From assembly GCA_045599385.1 (NCBI GenBank), contig JAZRVW010000031.1, forward strand, positions 1-27,877: a DNA stretch of 27,877 nt, given 5' to 3'. The translations under genes were made by a program, and so were the position numbers. The DNA is from F23-B02 sp045599385. GTDB lineage: Bacteria > Bacillota > Clostridia > Oscillospirales > Oscillospiraceae. The notes beneath the pieces are model-generated. The model saw only the letters and a program-made list of their open reading frames with translations. It made no database searches and was not told where the DNA came from. Of this stretch, positions 15,743 through 23,583 are shown piece by piece. Numbering within the stretch: position 1 is the stretch's first letter; every line of letters begins with the position of its first letter.

Positions 15743-16624
15743 TTACACACCCGTCAGGTCAAAATCGGGTATCATTTCCTCCGTTGCGGAGGAGGTTTCC
15801 TGATAAAAGCCCCATTCTATGCCGCGGTCTGCCATATACCGACAGAGGCGGTCGTTCAGCTCTGCGGGAACGGTTTTTTGAAGCTCGGGAAATCGCTCCG
15901 TGTCAGGCATGGGAGTAAACTGGCACATGAGGGAGAACAGCACCTTGTCACCGGGGAAATTATCCGCCACAAAGTCGATAACGCTGCGGCTGTTTTCCTC
16001 TGCTTCGGGGAGAATAAGGTGGCGTATGAGAACTCCGTAGCGCAGCATATCCGACTCATCAAGAATAAAGTCGCCTGTCTGACGGTACATTTCCCTGATT
16101 GCCGCCTGAGCAACCTCGGGATAATCGGGCGCGGCGGAATAGCGGCGGGCGAGGGAAGAGTCCATGTATTTCATGTCGGGCATGTAGATTTGCACAAGTC
16201 CTTCAAGGCGCCTGAGGCTTTCAATGCTGTCATAGCCGGAGCTGTTCCATACAACAGGAATGCCGAGCTTTGCCTTTTCAAGTGCCTTCACAATTGGCGT
16301 TACAAAGTGGGAACCGGTTACAAGGTTTATGTTGTGAACACCATTGTCCTGAAGCTCAAGGAAAATATCGCTCAGGCGTTCAACGGAAACCGTTTCGCCG
16401 ATTTTTCCGCGGCTTATTTCGTGGTTCTGACAGAACACGCACTTGAGGTTGCAGCCCGTGAAAAAGACGGTACCCGAACCCCGTTCGCCGCTGATGCAGG
16501 GCTCCTCGCCGAAGTGCGGAGCAGCCCTCGCAATCCTCGGCAGAGCAGGGGAGGAGCATACTCCGCCTTTAATATTTTCTTCTCTTTTTGCCCCGCAGTG
16601 ACGGGGACATTCGTTACACAGCAT
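15743..16624 (-). CDS. radical SAM protein, PflX / pyruvate formate-lyase activase-related (COG1313-like)
   Basis: 293 aa. Cys58, Cys62 and Cys65 in GCNLKCVFCQN form the CxxxCxxC site for the [4Fe-4S] cluster and SAM. An extra N-terminal set (Cys3, 6, 10 and 23) is typical of the uncharacterised PflX group, not of the true PflA, which also would sit beside a pflB gene; none is here. The substrate is unknown. AAGGAAG precedes the ATG. It has its own promoter and shares a terminator with the convergent propeller gene. Confidence 0.85.
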   Translation of the reverse strand: MLCNECPRHCGAKREENIKGGVCSSPALPRIARAAPHFGEEPCISGERGSGTVFFTGCNLKCVFCQNHEISRGKIGETVSVERLSDIFLELQDNGVHNINLVTGSHFVTPIVKALEKAKLGIPVVWNSSGYDSIESLRRLEGLVQIYMPDMKYMDSSLARRYSAAPDYPEVAQAAIREMYRQTGDFILDESDMLRYGVLIRHLILPEAEENSRSVIDFVADNFPGDKVLFSLMCQFTPMPDTERFPELQKTVPAELNDRLCRYMADRGIEWGFYQETSSATEEMIPDFDLTGV

Positions 16625-16679
16625 ATCTTAACTTCCTTAAAATGTGCAAATTGATTAAAAAAAAGCTTTTGCGGCATTG

Positions 16680-16708
16680 ATTATAACCCTAAATTGTTAA
16701 TATTGCAA
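16680..16708 (-). promoter_or_regulatory. sigma-A promoter of the radical SAM gene
   Basis: Minus strand: -35 TTGCAA (16703-16708), 17 bases, -10 TATAAT (16680-16685). It lies about 55 bases before the ATG. Confidence 0.78.
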
Positions 16709-16806
16709 CAAATATGAAAACTTGCTGAAAAAGTGCATCTTTTTTGCCGATTTTGTGCTAAAATATGTATTGCAAGGATAAATAGTAACGAAATGGGAAA
16801 TGCTTG

Positions 16807-17292
16807 ATGCTGAACATCATACTGCTTGAACCTGAAATTCCACACAATACGGGCGCAATTGCCCGCACCTGTGCCGCAACGGGCGCACGCCTTCATCTGA
16901 TTAAGCCTCTGGGCTTTGACATATCGGACAAAATGGTCAAGCGCTGCGGTCTTGATTACTGGTGGCTTGTGGATATTTCGGTCTACGAAAATATCGACGA
17001 GTACTTTGATAAAAACGGTGACGAAAATCTGTGGCTTGCCACAACCAAGGCACCGCAGAATTATTCCGAGGCGGATTTCACAACGGAAAATGTGAGCATA
17101 ATGTTCGGTAAGGAAACTGCGGGACTTCCCGAATGGCTGAGAGAAAAGTACCGCGAAAGATGTATCCGCATTCCCATGGTCAGCGATGCCCGAAGCCTCA
17201 ATCTTTCAAACTCTGCTGCTATCCTCGCCTATGAGGCGCTGCGTCAGCAGGGCTTCCCGGGGCTGAAGAATACGGGCGAAATGAGTGAATAA
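16807..17292 (+). CDS. trmL: tRNA (cytidine/uridine-34 2'-O-)-methyltransferase TrmL
   Basis: 161 aa from the ATG at 16807; a TTG one codon earlier is less likely. It is a minimal SPOUT enzyme: PEIPHNTGAIARTCAA (9-24), FGKETAGLP and RSLNLSNSAAILAYEA are the three motifs. It methylates the wobble ribose of certain leucine tRNAs, using SAM. Length is normal. It ends 31 bases before pgk with no terminator between, so it may lead the glycolytic transcript. Confidence 0.92.
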   Translation: MLNIILLEPEIPHNTGAIARTCAATGARLHLIKPLGFDISDKMVKRCGLDYWWLVDISVYENIDEYFDKNGDENLWLATTKAPQNYSEADFTTENVSIMFGKETAGLPEWLREKYRERCIRIPMVSDARSLNLSNSAAILAYEALRQQGFPGLKNTGEMSE

Positions 17293-17323
17293 AATACAAT
17301 CATCTATAGAAGGGAGAACAATT

Positions 17324-18517
17324 ATGAATTACAACAAAATGAGCGTACTTGATGCAGACGTAAAGGGCAAAAAGGTCCTTCTGCGCTGTGACTTCAACGT
17401 TCCCCAGGACAAAGAAACGGGTGAGATAACAAGCGACAAGCGCATTGCCGCCGCAATTCCCACCATTAAGTACCTTCTCGAAAACGGTGCGGCGGTCATC
17501 GCCTGCTCACATCTCGGCAAGCCCAAGGGCGAGTGGAAGGAAAAGCTGACTCTTGCCCCCGTAGCAAAGCGCCTTTCCGAGCTTCTCGGTCAGGAGGTCA
17601 TCTTCGCAAAGGACATCATCGGCGAGGACGCACAGGCAAAGGCCGCAGAGCTGAAAAGCGGTGAGATAATGCTTCTTGAAAACCTCCGCTTCGATATCCG
17701 TGAGGAGAATAACGGCGCCGACTTCGCAAAGACCCTTGCCGATATGGCAGAGCTTTACGTGTCCGATGCCTTCGGCACCGTTCACCGCGCCCACGCCTCC
17801 ACCGCAGGCGTTGCGGCATACCTTCCCGCATACGCAGGCATGCTGGTTGAAAAGGAGCTTTCAGTCATGGGCAAGGCTCTTGAAAATCCCGTGCGTCCCT
17901 TCGTTGCCGTTCTCGGCGGTGCAAAGGTTTCCGACAAAATCGGCGTTATCAACAACCTGCTTGACAAGGCCGACACGGTCATCATCGGCGGCGGCATGGC
18001 ATACACCTTCATTAAGGCCATGGGCTTTGAAATCGGCAAATCTCTGCTTGAGGAGGATAAGCTGGACTATGCCCGCGATATGATAAAGAAGGCAGAGGCA
18101 AAGGGCGTTAAGCTGCTTCTTCCCGTAGATACCGCCGTGGGCAGCGAATTCAGCGCAGACTGCGAATACAAGATGGTGGACATCAAGGAAATGCCTGAAA
18201 ACTGGATGGGACTCGATATCGGACCCAGAACAGTTGAGCTTTTCGCAGATGCAATCAGAAGCGCGGGTACTGTTGTCTGGAACGGACCCATGGGCGTTTT
18301 CGAGTTTGAAAACTTTGCCGTAGGCACCAAGGCAATGGCAAAGGCACTTGCAGAGTCCGGTGCAATCAGCATCGTAGGCGGCGGCGACTCTGCGGCGGCT
18401 GTTGAAAAGCTGGGCTTTGCGGATAAGATGACTCACATTTCAACCGGCGGCGGTGCATCTCTCGAATTCCTCGAGGGACTGGAGCTGCCCGGTGTTGCAT
18501 GCCTATTAAATAAGTAA
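17324..18517 (+). CDS. pgk: phosphoglycerate kinase
   Basis: 397 aa from the ATG at 17324, with AAGGGAGA 6 bases upstream. The frame stays open back to a GTG at 17285, but that would overlap trmL and has no ribosome site. Family motifs: RCDFNVP (21-27), SHLGKPKG, GGGMAYTFIKA, GGGDSAAAVEKLG and the C-terminal STGGGASLEFLEG. It makes ATP from 1,3-bisphosphoglycerate in the cytosol. It is the first of four consecutive lower-glycolysis genes. Codons are strongly biased, as expected for an abundant enzyme. Confidence 0.97.
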   Translation: MNYNKMSVLDADVKGKKVLLRCDFNVPQDKETGEITSDKRIAAAIPTIKYLLENGAAVIACSHLGKPKGEWKEKLTLAPVAKRLSELLGQEVIFAKDIIGEDAQAKAAELKSGEIMLLENLRFDIREENNGADFAKTLADMAELYVSDAFGTVHRAHASTAGVAAYLPAYAGMLVEKELSVMGKALENPVRPFVAVLGGAKVSDKIGVINNLLDKADTVIIGGGMAYTFIKAMGFEIGKSLLEEDKLDYARDMIKKAEAKGVKLLLPVDTAVGSEFSADCEYKMVDIKEMPENWMGLDIGPRTVELFADAIRSAGTVVWNGPMGVFEFENFAVGTKAMAKALAESGAISIVGGGDSAAAVEKLGFADKMTHISTGGGASLEFLEGLELPGVACLLNK

Positions 18518-18538
18518 GCTATTAAAGGAGATATAAAC

Positions 18539-19330
18539 ATGAATACCAAGTATAGAAAGACAATTATTGCGGGCAACTGGAAGATGAATATGCTTGTCAG
18601 CGAAATCAAGCCCTATATGGATGAGCTCAAGTCCCTCATGCCCAAAACCAAAAGCTGCGAAACCATCATCTGCGTTCCCGCAGTCAATATCCCCACCATG
18701 CTGAAGCTCAGCAGGGACGCAAAGGTGCTTGTGGGCGCCGAGGACGTTTCCAATCACTATAAGGGTGCATACACCGGCGATATCTCCGCGGCACAGCTTG
18801 CTGACATCGGCGTAAAATACTGCATCGTCGGTCACTCCGAGCGCCGCGAGCGCTATCATGAAAGCGACCTTTGGGTAAACGGCAAGGTCCTGCATCTGCT
18901 TGAGCTGGGCATTAACCCCATCATCTGTGTGGGCGAAAGCGAAGAACAGCGTGAAAAGGGTCTGACCCTGCCCCACATCAACTATCAGATAAGAGCCGCG
19001 CTTGCGGGTGTTGACGCTGCACAGCTGCGCAAATGTATCATAGCCTATGAGCCTATCTGGGCCATCGGCACGGGTAAGACCGCAACCGCGGAGCAGGCAG
19101 AAGAGGTCTGCAAGGAAATCCGCGCTATTATCCGTGAAATGTACGGCGCACGTCCCGCCCGTGCCATCAGTATCCTCTACGGCGGCAGTATGAACCCCAA
19201 AAATGCCGCGGCTCTGCTGGCTCAGCCCGATGTTGACGGCGGTCTTATCGGCGGCGCCGCACTGCATCCCGCCGACTTCGCGGCAATTATTAACGCAACA
19301 GGAAACGCAACAGGTGCGGAAAATGAGTAA
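18539..19330 (+). CDS. tpiA: triosephosphate isomerase
   Basis: 263 aa, AAGGAG before the ATG. AGNWKMN contains the active-site Lys15. His99 is the electrophile in GHSERR, and Glu171 is the catalytic base in YEPIWAIGTGKTA. The phosphate-binding turns are YGGSM and GGLIGGAALH; the last is slightly changed from the common GGASLK. It interconverts dihydroxyacetone phosphate and glyceraldehyde 3-phosphate. The start is 21 bases after pgk, and the end overlaps gpmI by 8 bases. Confidence 0.97.
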   Translation: MNTKYRKTIIAGNWKMNMLVSEIKPYMDELKSLMPKTKSCETIICVPAVNIPTMLKLSRDAKVLVGAEDVSNHYKGAYTGDISAAQLADIGVKYCIVGHSERRERYHESDLWVNGKVLHLLELGINPIICVGESEEQREKGLTLPHINYQIRAALAGVDAAQLRKCIIAYEPIWAIGTGKTATAEQAEEVCKEIRAIIREMYGARPARAISILYGGSMNPKNAAALLAQPDVDGGLIGGAALHPADFAAIINATGNATGAENE

Positions 19331-20837
19331 GGCCGTACTTATTATCATGGACGGCTTCGGCATAGCGCCCGCAGGTGAGGGCAATGCTGTAAGCTGTGCA
19401 AAAACCCCGAAGCTTGACAGAATTTTTTCCGAAAACGCTTATACGGAGCTTTCCGCCTCGGGACTCGATGTGGGACTTCCCGAGGGTCAGATGGGCAACT
19501 CCGAGGTGGGACACACCAATATCGGAGCGGGCAGGGTCGTATTTCAGATTCTGCCCCGCATAACAAAGGCAATAGACGATGGCGACTTCTTCGGAAATGA
19601 AGCCTATATAAAGGCAATGGACGCGGCAAAAAGCGGCGGCAAAGCCCTGCATATCATGGGCCTGCTCTCCGACGGCGGCGTGCACAGCCACATAAAACAC
19701 ATCTTCGCCATTCTCGACATGGCAAAACAGCGCGGACTTGAAACGGTATATGTCCACTGCTTCCTGGACGGACGTGACGTTCCTCCAAAAAGCAGCGCAG
19801 ATTATGTAAACCAACTTGCAAAGAAATGTGCGGAGCTGGGCAATGCGAGAATCGCAACTCTTCAGGGACGCTTCTACGGCATGGACCGCGATAAGCGCTG
19901 GGAGCGCGTGGAAGAGGGCTACAATGCCATTGTCTGCGGCGAGGGAATTTATAACCCCGATCCCGTCAAGGCGGTGGAGGACAGCTACGCAAATGACGTC
20001 AGCGACGAGTTTGTGAAGCCCGTTGTCTGCTGCAAAGAGGGCATTATCAATGAGGGCGACAGCGTTGTTTTCATGAACTTCCGTCCCGACAGAGCAAGGG
20101 AAATGACCTGGGCGCTGAACCTTCCCGACTTTCAGGGCTTTGAGCGCAAAAAGACGGTTTACCCGCTGAACTACGTCTGCACCGCCCAGTATGACGAAAC
20201 GCTGACTCTTCCCATTGCCTATCCTCCCGAGGAAATCAGGGACACTCTGGGTGACATTGTTTCCGCAAAGGGCTTTAAGCAGTTCCGCGTTGCCGAAACC
20301 GAGAAGTATGCCCACGTCACCTTCTTCTTCAACGGCGGCGTTGAAAAGGCCGCGGAGGGTGAGGAGCGCTGCCTTGTGCCTTCGCCGAAGGAGTTTGCAA
20401 CCTATGACCTCGTTCCCGAAATGAGCGCCGCTGCCGTTGCGGATAAATGCTGTGAGGCAATTAAAAGCGGCGAATATGAGCTCATTGTCTGCAACTTTGC
20501 AAATTGCGATATGGTGGGGCATACGGGTGTCATGGACGCGGCTGTAAAGGCGGTTGAAACCGTTGATGAGTGCATGGGAAGAGTGTACGATGCGGTAAAG
20601 GAAAGCCCCGATACCGTGCTTCTCGTCACCGCCGACCACGGAAATGCCGACTGCATGGTGGCAGAGGGAAAAATAAATACGGCACATACTACCAATCCTG
20701 TTCCTTTTGTGGTATGCTGTGAGGGTGTGGAGCTTTTAAGCGGCGGCAGACTTGCCGACATCGCCCCCACGGTTCTTGAAATTATGAAAATTGAAAAACC
20801 TGCCGTTATGACAGGCAACAGTCTGATAAAGGAGTAA
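19323..20837 (+). CDS. gpmI: 2,3-bisphosphoglycerate-independent phosphoglycerate mutase
   Basis: 504 aa from the ATG at 19323, which overlaps the tpiA stop (ATGAGTAA). A longer open frame upstream runs inside tpiA and is not used. Asp10 (IIMDGFG) and Ser60 (GQMGNSEVGHTN) are the metal ligand and phosphorylated serine of the Mn2+-dependent enzyme; VTADHGNAD near the C-terminus gives further metal ligands. It converts 3- to 2-phosphoglycerate. Translation is probably coupled to tpiA. Confidence 0.97.
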   Translation: MSKAVLIIMDGFGIAPAGEGNAVSCAKTPKLDRIFSENAYTELSASGLDVGLPEGQMGNSEVGHTNIGAGRVVFQILPRITKAIDDGDFFGNEAYIKAMDAAKSGGKALHIMGLLSDGGVHSHIKHIFAILDMAKQRGLETVYVHCFLDGRDVPPKSSADYVNQLAKKCAELGNARIATLQGRFYGMDRDKRWERVEEGYNAIVCGEGIYNPDPVKAVEDSYANDVSDEFVKPVVCCKEGIINEGDSVVFMNFRPDRAREMTWALNLPDFQGFERKKTVYPLNYVCTAQYDETLTLPIAYPPEEIRDTLGDIVSAKGFKQFRVAETEKYAHVTFFFNGGVEKAAEGEERCLVPSPKEFATYDLVPEMSAAAVADKCCEAIKSGEYELIVCNFANCDMVGHTGVMDAAVKAVETVDECMGRVYDAVKESPDTVLLVTADHGNADCMVAEGKINTAHTTNPVPFVVCCEGVELLSGGRLADIAPTVLEIMKIEKPAVMTGNSLIKE

Positions 20838-20842
20838 AAATC

Positions 20843-22129
20843 ATGAAGCAGTATTTTGAAATCGTTGATGTAATGGCACGCGAGATTCTCGACTCCCGCG
20901 GCAACCCCACCGTTGAGGTTGAGGTTACTCTCGATGACGGCACCGTAGGCCGTGCCGCAGTTCCCTCCGGCGCATCTACCGGCATGTACGAAGCCTGCGA
21001 GCTTCGTGACGGCGACAAGAGCCGCTATAACGGCAAGGGCGTTAGCAAGGCTGTTGATAATGTAAACGGCGAGATAGCAGAAGCAATGCTGGGCCTCAAT
21101 GTCCTTGACCAGACCGGCATTGACAAGATGCTTATTGAGATTGACGGAACTCCCAACAAGACCCGCCTCGGCGCAAACGCAATCCTCGGCGTATCTCTTG
21201 CCTGCGCAAGAGCGGCTGCCCAGGCAACCGGCCAGAGCCTTTATAACTACATCGGCGGCGTCAATGCAAAAACCCTGCCCGTTCCCATGATGAACGTTCT
21301 TAACGGCGGTGCCCACGCCACCGGCTCCAATGTTGATATTCAGGAGTTCATGATTATGCCCGTGGGCGCAAAGAGCTGGAAGGAAGCTCTGCGTATGTGC
21401 GCTGAAGTGTTCCATGCTCTGAAAAAGGTTGTCCCCGCATCAGGTGTCGGCGATGAAGGCGGCTACGCTCCCAACCTTGAAAGTGATGAGGACGCACTGA
21501 AGGCGCTTGTTGCCGCAATGGAAGCCGCAGGCTACAAGCCCTATGAGGACTTCATGATTGCAATTGACGGCGCGGTATCCGACTGGTACAAGGAAGACGG
21601 CAAGTATCATCTGCCCAAGCGCGGCACCGTCATGACCAGCGAAGAAATGGTTGCAATGTGGGCCGACTTCGTTGAGAAGTACCCCATTATCTCCCTTGAG
21701 GACGGCATGGGCGAAAATGACTGGGAAGGCTGGCAGCTGCTTACAAAGACTCTCGGCAGCAAGATTCAGATTGTCGGTGATGACCTGTTTGTAACCAATA
21801 CCGAGCGCATTAAGAAGGGCATTGAGCTTGGTGCTGCAAACTCCGTTCTGATTAAGCTTAACCAGATCGGCTCCCTCACCGAAACTCTTGACGCAATCCA
21901 GATGGCACACCGCGCAGGCTGGACCGCAGTTGTTTCCCACCGCAGCGGCGAAACTGAGGACACCACCATTGCAGACATCTCCGTTGCCGTAAACGCAGGT
22001 CAGATCAAGACCGGCGCCCCCTCCCGTACCGACCGCGTCTGCAAGTACAACCAGCTTCTCCGCATTGAAGAAGAACTCTTTGACGTTGCCCAGTATCCCG
22101 GCAAGGACGCATTCTTCTCCATCAAGTAA
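20843..22129 (+). CDS. eno: enolase (phosphopyruvate hydratase)
   Basis: 428 aa, AAAGGAG before the ATG, 5 bases after gpmI. Catalytic Glu205 (GDEGGYAPN) and Lys338 (LIKLNQIGS), Mg ligands Asp242, Glu286 (SLEDGM) and Asp313 (GDDLFVTN), and SHRSGETED. It forms phosphoenolpyruvate and is the last step covered by the operon. A strong terminator follows. Confidence 0.98.
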   Translation: MKQYFEIVDVMAREILDSRGNPTVEVEVTLDDGTVGRAAVPSGASTGMYEACELRDGDKSRYNGKGVSKAVDNVNGEIAEAMLGLNVLDQTGIDKMLIEIDGTPNKTRLGANAILGVSLACARAAAQATGQSLYNYIGGVNAKTLPVPMMNVLNGGAHATGSNVDIQEFMIMPVGAKSWKEALRMCAEVFHALKKVVPASGVGDEGGYAPNLESDEDALKALVAAMEAAGYKPYEDFMIAIDGAVSDWYKEDGKYHLPKRGTVMTSEEMVAMWADFVEKYPIISLEDGMGENDWEGWQLLTKTLGSKIQIVGDDLFVTNTERIKKGIELGAANSVLIKLNQIGSLTETLDAIQMAHRAGWTAVVSHRSGETEDTTIADISVAVNAGQIKTGAPSRTDRVCKYNQLLRIEEELFDVAQYPGKDAFFSIK

Positions 22130-22139
22130 GATAATGATT

Positions 22140-22168
22140 AAAAAGGCACCCGACAGGGTGCCTTTTTG
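22140..22168 (+). terminator. terminator of the glycolytic operon
   Basis: 12-base perfect stem (22140-22151 with 22156-22167), GACA loop, five T residues. Confidence 0.92.
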
Positions 22169-22169
22169 C

Positions 22170-22199
22170 GTATAAAAGCGTAAAATTGCGGCAACAATA
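22170..22199 (+). promoter_or_regulatory. sigma-F (forespore) promoter of the spoIIQ-like gene
   Basis: -35 GTATA (22170-22174), 15 bases, -10 GGCAACAATA (22190-22199). Both fit the B. subtilis sigma-F consensus (GYWTA, 15, GGNRANANTW) at every specified position. The start of transcription would be near 22206, and no sigma-A-like pair is seen there. Confidence 0.78.
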
Positions 22200-22230
22200 G
22201 AAATAACCAAAATAACAGGAGGTTATTTCT
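22199..22230 (+). promoter_or_regulatory. leader inverted repeat overlapping the spoIIQ ribosome site
   Basis: A 10-base perfect stem, AGAAATAACC (22199-22208) with GGTTATTTCT (22221-22230), and a 12-base gap. The last two G of the AGGAGG ribosome site (22217-22222) lie in the stem. If transcription starts near 22206, only part of the stem would be in the RNA. Confidence 0.5.
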
Positions 22231-22944
22231 ATGGAAGAAAATAAACAGAGCAAATTCGATAAATTCTTCTCCGGCAAGGGCTTCTACATAGTCCTTGTGC
22301 TATGTGTGGCAGTAATCGGCATATCCGCGTGGAGCATTCTCAGCGGAAGCCCCGTGAAAAATGCTGTAAAGGAACCCGGCATAACCGTGCAGGAAAAGCC
22401 TTCAACTGAAGACCGCAGGGACGACGGCGCAAAAGCGCCCGAGGTTGACGATGCGGGCATCAAGGATATTCCCGAGGACACGGGTAAGGAAACCGAAAAT
22501 GTGGTCGTGATGGAATCGGGCAACACCTGGGCTGAGCCTGCCGTGTGGGTATGGCCCGTTCAGGGCGAGCTTGAGCGGGAGTATTCGATGGAAGCACTTG
22601 CCTATGACGTGACCATGGCGGATTGGCGCACCCATGACGGAATTGACATTGCCGCAAAAGCGGGCGAAACCGTAAGAGCAGCCGCAGACGGCACTGTTGA
22701 GAGCGTTGATAAGGACGACCTTTACGGCACCACGGTAGTAATCAGCCACGGCAACGGAATCAAGACCGTATATTCAAATCTTGCCGAAACACCGACTGTC
22801 AGCGTCGGCGATACTGTGAAGGCAGGGGACGTAATCGGTTCCGTGGGTGAAACCGCAATATGTGAGATAGGTGAGCCTGCACATCTTCATTTCTCCATGA
22901 GCAAGGACGGCAGAAGTATTAATCCCATGGAGTATATGCCTTAA
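22231..22944 (+). CDS. spoIIQ: SpoIIQ-like forespore M23 (LytM) peptidase-domain protein
   Basis: 237 aa. One N-terminal membrane helix (18-37), an acidic linker, then an M23 domain (107-237). The zinc residues are complete: His135 and Asp139 in THDGIDI, His173, and His218/His220 in HLHF. B. subtilis SpoIIQ has lost its first metal ligand, while clostridial ones keep it, so this one may still bind zinc or cut peptidoglycan. Known role: with SpoIIIAH it forms a channel joining mother cell and forespore during engulfment. The call rests on domain layout, the WRTHDGID context and the sigma-F promoter; another M23 cell-wall enzyme is possible. AGGAGG lies 8 bases before the ATG. Confidence 0.82.
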   Translation: MEENKQSKFDKFFSGKGFYIVLVLCVAVIGISAWSILSGSPVKNAVKEPGITVQEKPSTEDRRDDGAKAPEVDDAGIKDIPEDTGKETENVVVMESGNTWAEPAVWVWPVQGELEREYSMEALAYDVTMADWRTHDGIDIAAKAGETVRAAADGTVESVDKDDLYGTTVVISHGNGIKTVYSNLAETPTVSVGDTVKAGDVIGSVGETAICEIGEPAHLHFSMSKDGRSINPMEYMP

Positions 22945-22973
22945 AAATATTTGAAGAAAATACAAAAAAGCTG

Positions 22974-23002
22974 TTGACAAGATGAGTTTATTCCGCTATA
23001 AT
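22974..23002 (+). promoter_or_regulatory. perfect consensus sigma-A promoter of the tRNA pair
   Basis: -35 TTGACA (22974-22979), 17 bases, -10 TATAAT (22997-23002). It starts 30 bases after the spoIIQ stop and 22 bases before tRNA-Met. Confidence 0.93.
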
Positions 23003-23024
23003 TCTCATTGCTCATTTGAGAAAT

Positions 23025-23101
23025 GGCGGCATAGCTCAGTTGGCTAGAGCATGCGGTTCATACCCGCAGTGTCCCCGGTTCGAATCCAGGTGCCGCTACC
23101 A
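23025..23101 (+). tRNA. tRNA-Met(CAT), elongator type
   Basis: 77 bases with encoded CCA. Acceptor stem 23025-23031 with 23091-23097 (G1-U72 wobble), anticodon loop TTCATAC. Anticodon stem TGCGG/CCGCA lacks the GGG/CCC of initiators, and position 1-72 is not the C-A mismatch, so it is an elongator. The T stem CCCGG/CCAGG has a C-A mismatch at its central pair (23076 and 23088). Confidence 0.93.
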
Positions 23102-23106
23102 AAAAT

Positions 23107-23129
23107 AAGGGCGCATAAAATGTGCCCTT
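23107..23129 (+). other. hairpin in the spacer between the two tRNAs
   Basis: 9-base stem with one G-T pair (23107-23115 with 23121-23129), loop TAAAA. The T run after it is short, so it more likely marks a processing spacer or weak attenuator than a full terminator. Confidence 0.45.
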
Positions 23130-23134
23130 TATTC

Positions 23135-23209
23135 GGCCCGTTGGTCAAGCGGTTAAGACACCGCCCTTTCACGGCGGTAACATGGGTTCGATTCCCGTAC
23201 GGGTCACCA
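23135..23209 (+). tRNA. tRNA-Glu(TTC)
   Basis: 75 bases with encoded CCA. Acceptor GGCCCGT pairs with ACGGGTC (one G-T). Anticodon stem CCGCC/GGCGG around loop CTTTCAC gives TTC. The T arm is normal (GGGTTCGATTCCC). Confidence 0.95.
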
Positions 23210-23244
23210 AAAAAGAAGAGATGCGAAAGCATCTCTTCTTTTTT
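23209..23244 (+). terminator. terminator of the tRNA operon
   Basis: 16-base perfect stem (23209-23224 with 23229-23244) with GAAA tetraloop, ending in six T residues. It starts at the CCA end of tRNA-Glu. Confidence 0.93.
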
Positions 23245-23250
23245 GGTTCC

Positions 23251-23470
23251 GCATCGCTGTGCGATGCTGATTTATCCGCTTCGCTCAAATTAAGCGAGAG
23301 GGGACTCCCGTCCTCCTCTCGCGCTCTCCCCATGCGTCAGTTTACATAATGCGTAAATTGGGAATCGAAAAGGCGAATAGGAAAACATGCCGGTGGCATG
23401 TTTTTCCGCCGCGGGTAGATTCCCGTACTGCTTTGCATGCGTTTTTCTTTGGCGAAACAAAGAAAAATGC
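23251..23470. repeat. palindrome-rich non-coding region downstream of the tRNAs
   Basis: No plausible gene lies in 23245-23583. It contains a series of separate inverted repeats: 23251-23267 (7-base arms, loop TGT), 23294-23322 (8-base arms), 23382-23404 (10-base arms, loop GGT, followed by T residues, terminator-like), 23412-23425 (CGGG/CCCG) and 23439-23470 (13-base stem with one G-T pair, GCGAAA loop). Five in 220 bases is far denser than elsewhere in the window. It may be a decayed element, a REP-like array or a structured RNA. Confidence 0.55.
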
Positions 23471-23524
23471 TGATATATATTAATCTTTGTAAATCATGTT
23501 CCACCAACACCATGTTAATTTTCC

Positions 23525-23553
23525 TTGTTATTTTCGCTGTTTTCTGTTAAAAT
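23525..23553 (+). promoter_or_regulatory. sigma-A promoter of the hypothetical protein / ABC1 kinase unit
   Basis: -35 TTGTTA (23525-23530), 17 bases ending in TGT, -10 TAAAAT (23548-23553), an extended -10 form. Confidence 0.65.
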
Positions 23554-23583
23554 ATAATTTAATCTGATTTTGGGGGAATTACA

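Noticed and set aside
15743..16624. True pyruvate formate-lyase activase (pflA)
   Set aside because: The N-terminal Cys set fits the PflX-type group, and no glycyl radical enzyme gene is adjacent.
19290..20687. 465-aa minus-strand frame opposite gpmI
   Set aside because: Antisense shadow; gpmI has all catalytic residues on the plus strand.
23025..23101. tRNA-Met as initiator, or as tRNA-Ile2 with modified CAT
   Set aside because: No GGG/CCC anticodon stem and no 1-72 C-A mismatch; the G1-U72 pair and the TGCGGTTCATACCCGCA arm are those of Firmicute elongator tRNA-Met.
23044..23349. Short frames over the two tRNA genes and the following hairpins
   Set aside because: They read through tRNA-Met, tRNA-Glu and a terminator; the tRNA folds and promoter explain the sequence.
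23251..23470. CRISPR array
   Set aside because: The hairpins differ in sequence and spacing; there is no repeated unit with regular spacers and no cas gene.
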